Assembly (NCBI GenBank): GCA_050701115.1
Contig: JBOHER010000428.1
Coordinates: 1-13,961 of the forward strand
Direction of reading: 5' to 3'
DNA from: JBOHER01 sp050701115
Lineage (GTDB): Bacteria; Actinomycetota; Actinomycetes; Mycobacteriales; Pseudonocardiaceae
DNA length: 13,961 bases
The translations under genes were made by a program, and so were the position numbers. Below, piece after piece: positions 1 through 6,002 of the stretch. The notes beneath the pieces were generated by a model. That model was not told the origin of the DNA, did not search any database, and worked only from the letters and a program-made list of their open reading frames with translations. How positions within the stretch are numbered: position 1 is the stretch's first letter; each line of letters begins with the position of its first letter.

Positions 1-257
1 AGGAACGCCACCAGGGTCGCCGCACCGAATCCTGCTGCTGCCAGCAACGGCAGCCAGTGGCGCCACACAAGTACCGCGATCGCTATCACCACGCCTGCCA
101 CGACGTTGACAAGGAACAGCGGACCGATGATCAGATACTCCTGACCACCGATCATCGACGGGATGCTCCGGTAACCGGCGAACCAGCGCTCCAAATGCAC
201 CGCGGCCGACACGAGCAACCCGATGGCCAGCAGCCCTCGCAGCACAATCCCACCCAT
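1..257 (-). CDS. Small membrane protein, C-terminus cut by the window edge
   Basis: An ATG at 257 follows a good ribosome site (GGAGAG, 7 bases upstream) and opens a frame that runs off the left edge after 85 codons. Residues about 3-20 (begins MGGIVLRGLL) form one membrane segment. A short loop with His-Leu-Glu-Arg-Trp and Gly-Tyr-Arg-Ser-Ile-Pro follows, then two more hydrophobic stretches at about 44-64 and 68-85. This resembles small actinobacterial four-helix membrane proteins of unknown role, which I recognise only by general pattern. It faces the same way as the methyltransferase cluster but lies 277 bp beyond it, so it probably has its own promoter. No function can be given. Confidence 0.65.
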   Translation of the reverse strand, partial: MGGIVLRGLLAIGLLVSAAVHLERWFAGYRSIPSMIGGQEYLIIGPLFLVNVVAGVVIAIAVLVWRHWLPLLAAAGFGAATLVAF

Positions 258-534
258 AATCGCTCTCTCCCGACTCCTCGCGAACCATCCAGCTATCCGG
301 CAATCATGCTCCTCTCAGGGATACGGTGCAGGCGCCCGCGCGGATTGGTTGTCGTGGCTGGAGCTGCGGTTGCGGGATCCGGTACCTGTCAGCGTGAAGG
401 GCGCAGGAACTTCGGCGGGTGAACTCCGTGAAAGCCGGTGCGCAGGCGCGGCGGCGGTTGGCAGCTCAAGGGATCCAGACCTACGAGGTCGTTGGTTCCC
501 CGCGGTGAGCCGCCGCCTTCGCGGGGATCTCGGG
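258..534. other. Gap with possible decayed coding sequence, no intact gene
   Basis: No complete gene is visible in this 277 bp. On the + strand, two adjacent frames each give short protein-like text. One, at about 340-400, contains DWLSWLELRLRDPVPVSV. The other, at about 404-508, contains RRVNSVKAGAQARRRLAAQ and ends GIQTYEVVGSPR-stop. Together they could be the end of a frameshifted gene, but I recognise no family and there is no convincing start. The right end holds a likely terminator, listed separately. Confidence 0.3.
498..526 (-). terminator. Hairpin downstream of the methyltransferase gene
   Basis: CCCCGCG (498-504) and CGCGGGG (520-526) form a perfect 7-bp stem around a 15-base loop. 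The hairpin starts 8 bases beyond the methyltransferase stop codon at 535-537. No T-run follows, so this would be an actinobacterial-type terminator without a U-tract. It would close the leftward five-gene cluster. Confidence 0.45.
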
Positions 535-1170
535 TCAGCTTGCGACGGCCTTGCGTGCGACGACCCGCTCGACGAGCCCGAGTTTGAATCGCTGAGCTCG
601 CTCGACCTCGAATCCGCGCGCCTGAACCTTGTCCAGCGGCCGACGCAGGAAGTGCTCGCCGCCCAGGGGAATCGTCACGACCTCCAGTGCGTGTTGGACG
701 CCGCGCGCTATGGGTGAGGTGCTGCGGATGTGGTCGACCAGGATCAACCTGCCGCCAGCACGCAGCACCCGAGACATCTCGTCGACGGCGGCCTCGATGT
801 CGGGGATCGCGCACAGCCCGAAGGTGCACACCACCGTGTCGAACGCCGCGTCCCCATAGGGCAGCGCGTGCGCGTTGCCCTGCTGCAGGGTGACCGGCCG
901 GCCGAGGTCGGCCGCGCGGCTGCGGGCGATGGCGAGCATCTGCTCGCTGAGGTCGATGCCCGTCAACGAGATGTCCTCGGGATACAGCGGCAGGTTCAGG
1001 CCGGTTCCGATCGCCACCTCCAGCGTGTCGCCGGTGGCCTGGGAGCACGCCCAGGTACGGGAGTCGCCGAACAGCACGCGGTCCATGAACCGCATTTCTC
1101 GGTCGTAGGTGCGGGAGTGCTTGTCCCAGTAGCGGTGCCACCGGGCGGTGCGGTCACGGGTCGCCGTCAT
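535..1170 (-). CDS. Class I SAM-dependent methyltransferase (UbiE/COQ5-like)
   Basis: The 211-residue protein has a Rossmann-type methyltransferase fold. Motif I is EVAIGTGLNLPLYP at about 51-64. An acidic residue that would bind the ribose of S-adenosylmethionine is Asp73 in GIDLSEQM. The next strand is DTVVCTFGLC at about 111-120, and MSRVLRAGGRLILVDH at 132-147 is the typical post-II region. The N-terminal HRYWDKHSRTYDREM is common in small-molecule or lipid methyltransferases of this group. The substrate is not predictable, since the family also covers quinones and phospholipids. The ATG overlaps the stop of the preceding SHOCT gene by 4 bases (ATGA), which indicates translational coupling and makes it the last gene of the leftward cluster. 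It is probably cytosolic, because no membrane segment is seen. Confidence 0.85.
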   Translation of the reverse strand: MTATRDRTARWHRYWDKHSRTYDREMRFMDRVLFGDSRTWACSQATGDTLEVAIGTGLNLPLYPEDISLTGIDLSEQMLAIARSRAADLGRPVTLQQGNAHALPYGDAAFDTVVCTFGLCAIPDIEAAVDEMSRVLRAGGRLILVDHIRSTSPIARGVQHALEVVTIPLGGEHFLRRPLDKVQARGFEVERAQRFKLGLVERVVARKAVAS

Positions 1171-1424
1171 GCGCCGGCTCCGCGGGTGGTGCTCCGGCCG
1201 AGCGCGGTGGACAGACGCTGGTACTCGTCGCCGCTGATGAGTCCTGCGGAGTAGCGGCTGTACAGCTCATCCTCGACGCGGGGGCCGGCCACCTGCGAGC
1301 TGCCCGACCCGTTCCTGACCGAATGGATGGTGACGACCACGATCAAGGTGAGTAGCGCGATCCCGACCGCGCCCCACAGCAGCATCCACCCGCCCATCAG
1401 ACCGGTCATTCCCGACATCTCCAT
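1167..1424 (-). CDS. SHOCT-domain single-pass membrane protein
   Basis: I place the start at the ATG at 1424, which has GAGGAG six bases upstream, and not at the more distant ATG at 1559. This gives 85 residues. The N-terminus is Met-rich (MEMSGMTGLMGGWM) and leads into a membrane helix at about 12-36. A Ser/Gly linker follows, then a SHOCT motif at about 52-75 (DELYSRYSAGLISGDEYQRL). SHOCT domains are short C-terminal oligomerisation modules common on small actinobacterial membrane proteins. The Met-rich N-terminus might contact copper, but that is inference from context. The gene overlaps the methyltransferase start by 4 bases and lies 125 bp after the DUF1707 gene. That gap is long enough for an internal promoter and contains a small inverted repeat (ATCGGG/CCCGAT, 1491-1508). 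Confidence 0.75.
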   Translation of the reverse strand: MEMSGMTGLMGGWMLLWGAVGIALLTLIVVVTIHSVRNGSGSSQVAGPRVEDELYSRYSAGLISGDEYQRLSTALGRSTTRGAGA

Positions 1425-1549
1425 CACAGTCTCCTCGCCGAATCGCTTCTCTGGCCGTACTCGAGTCAACCGTCTGCGACGCTTTGGCGCATCGGGGATC
1501 GACCCGATATTTCCCTGATAGCGACTCCCAGCGCCGTACGAGTCCGGGG

Positions 1550-1870
1550 TCAGTGGCACGGCATCTCGGCGACGGTCTTGGCTTCTACGGCCCCGGTCCC
1601 GGTCGCCAGCGCGGCTCCGCCGAGCAAGAAGGACAGGACAGCCGCGGCGACGACCACGGCCGCCGGGATGCGGCGCCGCTGCGTTGCCCGTTCGGGTGGT
1701 AGGTCTGCCGTCAGTGCGGACAGCTCGCCGAGTGTGTGGGCCTGGTAGGTGACGCGCGCCCGGTCGGAGAATTCGTCCAGCGTGAGCCGTCCGGCAGCCA
1801 CCTGGCGCGCCAGTTCGGCGACGACGCGTTCCCGGTCGCCGTCCGAGGCCCGTATTCGCGGATCAGACAA
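1550..1870 (-). CDS. DUF1707 (SHOCT-like) domain membrane protein
   Basis: Residues about 3-60 match the DUF1707 pattern: PRIRASDGDRERVVAEL, then GRLTLDEFSDRA and HTLGELSALTADLP. A basic stretch (RATQRRR) and one membrane helix at about 69-92 follow, then a short tail ending in MPCH. DUF1707 is a short N-terminal domain of unknown biochemical role on many actinobacterial membrane proteins. I choose the TTG at 1870 because GGAGGTGA lies five bases upstream. The in-frame ATG at 1897 would add nine residues, but it has no clear ribosome site and the DUF1707 motif normally sits at the very N-terminus. The gene is third in the leftward cluster, and the DUF1707 domain is predicted to be cytosolic. 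Confidence 0.8.
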   Translation of the reverse strand: MSDPRIRASDGDRERVVAELARQVAAGRLTLDEFSDRARVTYQAHTLGELSALTADLPPERATQRRRIPAAVVVAAAVLSFLLGGAALATGTGAVEAKTVAEMPCH

Positions 1871-1918
1871 CTCTGTCACCTCCGGATGCTTGCTCATTGC
1901 CGCTGTCGCGCGGGGTGG

Positions 1919-2149
1919 CTACGAACGAGTCCCGGGAGGACCCTGGTCCGCGCCGCCCTCCAAGGTGTCCTCGGCGCGCAGGATGCGGATCTCCTCGCGA
2001 AGTTCGGCGATCTCGCGGGCGCGCTCGGCGTCCTGGCCGCCGCTGGCGACGCCCGTTGCGCACTCGCCGCGCCGCATCGGGCGGATGCAGAAGAAGTAGG
2101 TCGCGCCGATCGCGCCGGCCAGGATCAGCGCCGCCATCCAGGTGGGCAT
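1919..2149 (-). CDS. Small membrane protein with cytosolic coiled coil
   Basis: This 76-residue protein starts at the ATG at 2149, whose A is shared with the TGA of the preceding gene, so the two are translationally coupled. It has one membrane helix at about 5-21 (MAALILAGAIGATYFFC). A basic, Cys-containing turn follows (CIRPMRRGEC) and sets the C-terminus inside by the positive-inside rule. A charged heptad-like helix follows at about 40-60 (DAERAREIAELREEIRILRA). It has the same architecture as its neighbour (membrane helix plus coiled coil), which suggests the two proteins pair. I do not recognise a named family. The longer frame upstream of 2149 has no matching ribosome site and would overlap most of its neighbour. 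Confidence 0.7.
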   Translation of the reverse strand: MPTWMAALILAGAIGATYFFCIRPMRRGECATGVASGGQDAERAREIAELREEIRILRAEDTLEGGADQGPPGTRS

Positions 2150-2364
2150 CAGCTGTCGCCCGTCCGGGCCCGCCGCTGGCCGCGCTCGGCTTTGAGCTGG
2201 TCGAGCTCGGCGCGCAGCTGCGCGAGTTCGGCGTCGGTGCCGGTGGCCTTCGGCGGGGCGCTGGAGCTGTCTTTCTGCTTGTTGCCGCGCATCATCATCC
2301 ACATCATCACGCCCATCCCGACCGGACAGGCCAGGACGGCGAGGCTGATCAGTAGCAACTCCAT
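2149..2364 (-). CDS. Met-rich small membrane protein with coiled coil
   Basis: The ATG at 2364 is preceded by AAGGAGGA five to six bases upstream, the strongest ribosome site in the window, so the longer upstream frame is rejected. The 71-residue product has a membrane helix at about 2-25 whose second half is unusually Met-rich (GMGVMMWMMMRG). A basic stretch follows, then a Leu-rich coiled coil at about 46-63 (DAELAQLRAELDQLKAER). It is first in the leftward cluster, directly behind a BlaI-type operator. Met clusters can coordinate Cu(I), and the copper context makes that an attractive but untested idea. No named family was recognised. Confidence 0.75.
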   Translation of the reverse strand: MELLLISLAVLACPVGMGVMMWMMMRGNKQKDSSSAPPKATGTDAELAQLRAELDQLKAERGQRRARTGDS

Positions 2365-2403
2365 CGATCCTCCTTGTGGTTTCGGGCCATTCGACCCGAC
2401 CGC

Positions 2404-2432
2404 ATCATAATCTACTATACAACTACGTAGAT
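2404..2432 (-). promoter_or_regulatory. Putative BlaI/CopY-type operator and -10 element of the five-gene cluster
   Basis: ATCTAC (2410-2415) and GTAGAT (2427-2432) are perfect inverted repeats. The core CTACTAT-N5-TACGTAGAT (2412-2432) is matched, with the same spacing, at 7739-7759 beside the blaI-like gene. On the leftward strand a TATGAT at 2409-2404 directly abuts it as a possible -10, about 40 bases before the start at 2364. A repressor bound here would block the promoter. The operator call rests on the repeated motif and family knowledge; no binding is known. Confidence 0.6.
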
Positions 2433-2496
2433 GCCAGGCCGCATGCTCGTAGGGGGTAGCGGTAGCGGCTGGGTTGCAGGCTTGACCCGGCGCTTC

Positions 2497-2513
2497 ACCG
2501 GGAAACCCCCGGT
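2497..2513. repeat. Short inverted repeat upstream of csoR-like gene
   Basis: ACCGGG and CCCGGT flank a 5-base spacer, 69 bases before the csoR-like start. A TTGACC lies at 2482-2487. The site could be an autoregulatory operator for the CsoR-like protein, but it does not resemble the 5435-5457 palindrome, so it may be coincidence in GC-rich DNA. Nothing else was identified in the rest of the 2365-2581 divergent gap apart from the operator at 2404-2432. Confidence 0.25.
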
Positions 2514-2581
2514 AGCCTGGTGAAATGGCAGACAAGCTGGACGCGGCGTGAGAAAGTCCGAAGCCGCCCCCGAACCGGGAG

Positions 2582-2845
2582 ATGATGGACCCGCAGACGG
2601 TCGCCGACTGCCTGTCCCGGCTGTCGAAGGCGCAGGGTCAGGTACGGGGAGTGGCCCGCATGATCGAAGAGGGACGCTACTGCGTGGACGTGCTCAGCCA
2701 GATCACCGCCGCGCAACGAGCTATGGACGGGGTGGCGGACCTGGTGACCCGCAACTACCTGGAGCGCTGCGTCACCGACGCGATCACCGGCGGCGACCCG
2801 CTGATCTACGACGAGATCATGCGAGTGATCACCCGCCGCCGGTGA
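2582..2845 (+). CDS. CsoR-family metal/persulfide-sensing repressor lacking the Cu ligand His
   Basis: The 87-residue all-helical protein matches the CsoR/RcnR/FrmR family (DUF156). Family signatures are KAQGQVRGVARMIEEGRYC at about 16-34 and DVLSQITAAQRAMDGVADL at about 36-54. Copper CsoR proteins use a Cys-x24-His-x3-Cys ligand set. Here the positions read Cys34, Tyr59 and Cys63 (RNYLERCV), so both thiols are kept but the His is missing. That pattern recalls CstR-type persulfide sensors as much as copper sensors. The N-terminus has two consecutive ATGs at 2582 and 2585. The ribosome site (GGGAG) sits very close to both, and an in-frame stop just upstream excludes an earlier start. The gene converges with the P-type ATPase nine bases away, whose promoter carries a CsoR-type palindrome, so it is the likely repressor of that gene. 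Confidence 0.85.
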   Translation: MMDPQTVADCLSRLSKAQGQVRGVARMIEEGRYCVDVLSQITAAQRAMDGVADLVTRNYLERCVTDAITGGDPLIYDEIMRVITRRR

Positions 2846-2854
2846 CCGGCGTCG

Positions 2855-5380
2855 TCACGACCTCGCGGTCTGGGGCACCTTCTCGGGCTGCGCCGCCGGG
2901 TCGGATGTGGCGGCCTCTTCGGGAGGCGTGAAGCGGCGCAGCCGGTTGGCGTTGCCGACGACCGACAGCGACGACAGCGCCATGGCCACGGCGGCGATCA
3001 TGGGGCTGAGCAGCCAGCCGGTCAGCGGGTAGAGCACTCCGGCGGCGACGGGGATGGCCGCGGCGTTGTACAGGAACGCCAGGACGAGGTTCTGCCGGAT
3101 GTTGCGCATAGTGGCGCGGCTCAGACTGATGGCAGTAGCCACCCCGCCGAGGGCGCCGGAAATGAGGGTGATGTCGGCGGCCTCGATGGCCACATCCGTG
3201 CCGGTGCCGATGGCCAGCCCGACGTCGGCTTGGGCCAGCGCGGGGGCGTCGTTGATGCCGTCGCCGACCATGCCGACGCGCTGACCCTCGCCCTGCAGCC
3301 GGCGCACCTCGGCCGCCTTGTGTTCGGGCAGCACCTCGGCCAGTACCCGGGGGATGCCGACCTGGGCGGCGATGGCCTCGGCGGTGCTGCGGTTGTCGCC
3401 GGTGATCATGACGACCTCGAGGCCCAGCTGCTGGAGTTCGGAGACCGCGGCGGCGGAGTCGTCCTTGACGGTGTCGGCGACGGCGACCACTCCGGCTATT
3501 TGCCCGTCCACGGCGGCGTAGATGGCGGTCTTGCCCTCGCGCGAGAGCGGGTCGGCCGCCGCACGCAGCGATTGCGGGTCGATACCGGCTTCGCTGAGGA
3601 GCTCGGTCTTGCCGACCAGGACCCTCCGGCCGTCCACGGTGGCGTGGATGCCGTGCCCGGTGACCGAGTCGAACTCGCTCGCCTCGCCCAGGGGGATCCC
3701 GCGGTCGGCGGCGCCGCGAACGATGGCCTCACCGAGGGGGTGCTCGGAGTTGTGCTCGGCGGTGGCGACCAGGCGCAGCAGTTCGTCGTTGTCGATCCCG
3801 TTGGCCGGCACGACGTCGGTGAGCGTGGGCTCACCCTTGGTGATGGTGCCGGTCTTGTCCAGCACGATGGTGTCCAGCCGGTGCGCGGTTTCCAACGCCT
3901 CCGCCGAGCGAATCAGGATGCCCGACTGGGCGCCCTTGCCGGTGCCCACCATGATCGACAGTGGGGTCGCCAGCCCGAGCGCGCAGGGGCAGGCGATGAT
4001 CAGCACAGCCACCGCGGACACCAGCGCCAGTGTCAGTGCCGGAGCAGGTCCGAACACGAACCAGACGGAGAACGTGGTGATGGCGATGGCGATGACCGCG
4101 GGCACGAAGTAGCTGGAAACCAGGTCCACGATCCGCTGAATGGGTGCCTTGGACGCCTGCGCGGCCTGCACCATGCGGATGATCTGGGCGAGCATGGTTT
4201 CCCGGCCGACCTTGGTGGCCTCGAAGCGGAACGCGCCGCTGGAGTTGATGGTCGCGCCGATGACCTCGTCGCCGGGCTCCTTGGTGACCGGGATCGACTC
4301 GCCGGTGACCATGGACTCGTCCAGCGATGAGCGGCCGTCGGTGATCACTCCGTCCACCGGGACTCGCTCGCCGGGGCGGACCACCACGATGTCCCCGGGC
4401 GCGACGTCGTCGACCGGCACCTGGACCTCGGCGCCGTCGCGCAGCACGCGCGCGGTCTTGGCCTGCAGGCCAAGCAGCTTGCGCATCGCCTCGCCGGCGC
4501 CTGCCTTGGCCCGAGACTCGATCAACCGCCCCAGCAGGATCAGCGTGAGGATGACCCCGGTTGCCTCGTAGTACACCTCGCGCACCTCGGCGGGCAGCAG
4601 CCCCGGCGCGACGGTGGCCACCAGGCTGTAGACGTACGCGGCGGTGGTGCCCAGCGTGATCAGGGTGTTCATCTCCGCGGTGCGGTTGCGCAGCGTCAGC
4701 CACCCGGTGCGGTGGATCGGCCACCCGGTGTAGAACATCACCGGGGTGATCAGCGCCAGCTGCGTCCACGGGTTCAGCAGCCCCGCCCAGACGGCAACCC
4801 CGAAGAGCTCGTGCAGCATCACCGCCAGCACCACCGGTGTGGTTAGCAACGCGCCCACCACAACGCGGCGAGACAGATCGGCGATCTCCGCCCGCCGCGC
4901 CCCTTCCTCGGCGTCCCCGGCATCCTCGGGTTCGGCTTCCGTTTCCGGTGCGGCGGCTGGCGTCTCCTCGATGCGTGGGGCAGGCGTGCTGTCGCCGTCG
5001 CCCGACGCGGGCTCGACGAGCAGCGCGCCGTGCACCATGTTCATTCCGCACGCATACGACAGCCGGCCCGCCTTCTCCGGCGTGAACTCCACCGCCGTCT
5101 TGGCGAACGCCGGCAGCGCCTTGCTCAGCGCCAGATCGGCGAAGACCACTTGCGAGGTGCAATCGCCCCTTTCCCGCCGGTCGAAGACCAGCCGGACCGG
5201 TACGTCCTGCCGGACCCGAACCAGGTCGGGGGAGTAGCCACCCTTGACGGTGATCGCGACTTCCTGCACGCCGCCCTGCGCCTGGGCCAGCCGCGCCTTC
5301 TTCGGGCCGAAGAAGAACCAGCCGGTCAGCGCCAGTAGTACCACCGCCCCCAGCACGACCACGAACTCGACGCCAGTCAC
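2855..5380 (-). CDS. copA: Cu(I)-type P1B ATPase with N-terminal cupredoxin-like domain
   Basis: With the GTG at 5380 (ribosome site GAAGGAG, 5 bases upstream) the product is 841 residues. P-type ATPase motifs in order are TGES (359-362, dephosphorylation), CPC (464-466, membrane metal site), DKTGT (508-512, phosphorylated Asp508), HP (547-548, P1B nucleotide site) and GDGIND (706-711). Tyr771-Asn772 and MALSS (800-804) in the last helices are the Cu(I)-subgroup signature. The N-terminus is unusual. A membrane helix lies at about 5-24, with GPKKAR behind it, and then a cupredoxin-like domain at about 38-123 containing Cys74 and CGMNMVHG (111-118). An acidic Pro/Ala linker leads to the ATPase core. 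No CxxC HMA domain is present. The longer ATG start at 5437 would lie inside the palindrome at 5435-5457, so it is rejected. The protein should export Cu(I) across the membrane, with expression probably controlled by the CsoR-type operator. Confidence 0.92.
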   Translation of the reverse strand: MTGVEFVVVLGAVVLLALTGWFFFGPKKARLAQAQGGVQEVAITVKGGYSPDLVRVRQDVPVRLVFDRRERGDCTSQVVFADLALSKALPAFAKTAVEFTPEKAGRLSYACGMNMVHGALLVEPASGDGDSTPAPRIEETPAAAPETEAEPEDAGDAEEGARRAEIADLSRRVVVGALLTTPVVLAVMLHELFGVAVWAGLLNPWTQLALITPVMFYTGWPIHRTGWLTLRNRTAEMNTLITLGTTAAYVYSLVATVAPGLLPAEVREVYYEATGVILTLILLGRLIESRAKAGAGEAMRKLLGLQAKTARVLRDGAEVQVPVDDVAPGDIVVVRPGERVPVDGVITDGRSSLDESMVTGESIPVTKEPGDEVIGATINSSGAFRFEATKVGRETMLAQIIRMVQAAQASKAPIQRIVDLVSSYFVPAVIAIAITTFSVWFVFGPAPALTLALVSAVAVLIIACPCALGLATPLSIMVGTGKGAQSGILIRSAEALETAHRLDTIVLDKTGTITKGEPTLTDVVPANGIDNDELLRLVATAEHNSEHPLGEAIVRGAADRGIPLGEASEFDSVTGHGIHATVDGRRVLVGKTELLSEAGIDPQSLRAAADPLSREGKTAIYAAVDGQIAGVVAVADTVKDDSAAAVSELQQLGLEVVMITGDNRSTAEAIAAQVGIPRVLAEVLPEHKAAEVRRLQGEGQRVGMVGDGINDAPALAQADVGLAIGTGTDVAIEAADITLISGALGGVATAISLSRATMRNIRQNLVLAFLYNAAAIPVAAGVLYPLTGWLLSPMIAAVAMALSSLSVVGNANRLRRFTPPEEAATSDPAAQPEKVPQTARS

Positions 5381-5434
5381 GACGGCTCCTTCCGTCTTCG
5401 GGCAATGCCGTACCGCACCACCGAGGCTATCAGC

Positions 5435-5457
5435 CATATACCCCTAGAAGGTATATG
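5435..5457. promoter_or_regulatory. CsoR-type operator upstream of the copper ATPase
   Basis: CATATACC (5435-5442) and GGTATATG (5450-5457) form a perfect 8-bp inverted repeat around 7 bases (CCTAGAA). TATACCCC...GGTATA with an AT-rich outer and C/G-rich inner half is the known shape of CsoR/CstR-family operators. It sits 55 bases upstream of the ATPase GTG. The rest of the gap to the glutaredoxin-like gene (5458-5668) shows no gene I can support. Confidence 0.75.
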
Positions 5458-5668
5458 TATCTCCGCAACTGATGGTGTTCGTATGCACGTTTCTGTGACT
5501 ACCCCCGCCAATCGACCGCGCCGTTGCGGCGTGGGACGTGGCGTTCCGCTCGGACACGCCCGCGTGGGGATGGAATCCGCCGTGCCAGCGCGCATCCTGC
5601 TGCACCTTGCCACCGACCGGCCCGCGCGCCGCGTTCGCGCGATCGGCTGCCCGCTGCTGGTCTGCGGA

Positions 5669-5938
5669 TCAGCCGTCCGCGGCTCGCCCGGCCAAGGCAT
5701 TGCGGAGCTTGCGTTCCGAGAGCCGCCCGAAGGAGAACGGTTCGCCGTTCAGCAGGACGCCGGGGGCGAACAAGACCCCGGCTCGCGCGGCGAGCCGCAG
5801 ACCTTCGTCGCTGCTGAGGTCGATCTCGGTGAGCCGCAGCGGGTAGTCCTGCCCAACGCGGTGAAGCACTTCTTTGGCGTGGTCGCAGTAGCCGCAGGCG
5901 TTCTGGGTGAGCAGTGTGACCTCGACCGGGCTGCTCAC
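5669..5938 (-). CDS. Glutaredoxin-like thiol-disulfide protein
   Basis: The 89-residue protein from the GTG at 5938 has GGAG five bases upstream. It has a glutaredoxin/thioredoxin fold pattern: first strand VEVTLLTQ, active site CGYC (Cys15, Cys18) followed by DHAKEVLHRV, a second strand LRLTEIDLSSDEG, and FAPGVLLNGE with Pro59 as the likely cis-proline. A C-terminal helix follows (SERKLRNALAG). There is no signal peptide, so it is cytosolic. The role would be dithiol-disulfide exchange. In this operon it might pass electrons toward the CcdA-like transporter, which is inference. It lies 64 bp behind the peroxiredoxin-like gene. A hairpin covering its ribosome site is listed separately. Longer in-frame extensions upstream read through another gene and are rejected. 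Confidence 0.8.
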   Translation of the reverse strand: MSSPVEVTLLTQNACGYCDHAKEVLHRVGQDYPLRLTEIDLSSDEGLRLAARAGVLFAPGVLLNGEPFSFGRLSERKLRNALAGRAADG

Positions 5939-5940
5939 GG

Positions 5941-5966
5941 GTACTCCGCGCCGGCGCGTGAAGTAC
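5941..5966 (-). promoter_or_regulatory. mRNA hairpin over the glutaredoxin ribosome site
   Basis: Read on the leftward strand, GTACT and AGTAC form a 5-bp outer stem and CGCG-CCGG-CGCG an inner stem, with a small asymmetric internal loop. The GGAG ribosome site lies in the 3' side of this structure, and the GTG start follows three bases later. Folding would hide the site, so translation might depend on ribosomes or factors opening it. GC-rich DNA makes chance hairpins common, so confidence is modest. Confidence 0.35.
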
Positions 5967-6002
5967 CCGCTCCTGCGTCCAATTGTTCGCTCGCAAGCTC
6001 GC

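Noticed and set aside
1425..1559. N-terminal extension of the SHOCT protein
   Set aside because: No ribosome site at 1559, no membrane-protein-like sequence, and a strong site directly before the ATG at 1424.
3230..4330. Long open frame on the + strand across the ATPase gene
   Set aside because: It lies antisense to conserved ATPase motifs, is Gly/Asp/Val/Arg-rich with no recognisable domain, and is the usual shadow of a high-GC gene.
3831..5405. Long second leftward frame inside the ATPase gene
   Set aside because: Arg/Gly/His-rich text without motifs; the other frame has every P-type ATPase signature.
5381..5437. Longer copper ATPase start at the ATG at 5437
   Set aside because: It falls inside the 5435-5457 palindrome and has no ribosome site, while the GTG at 5380 does.
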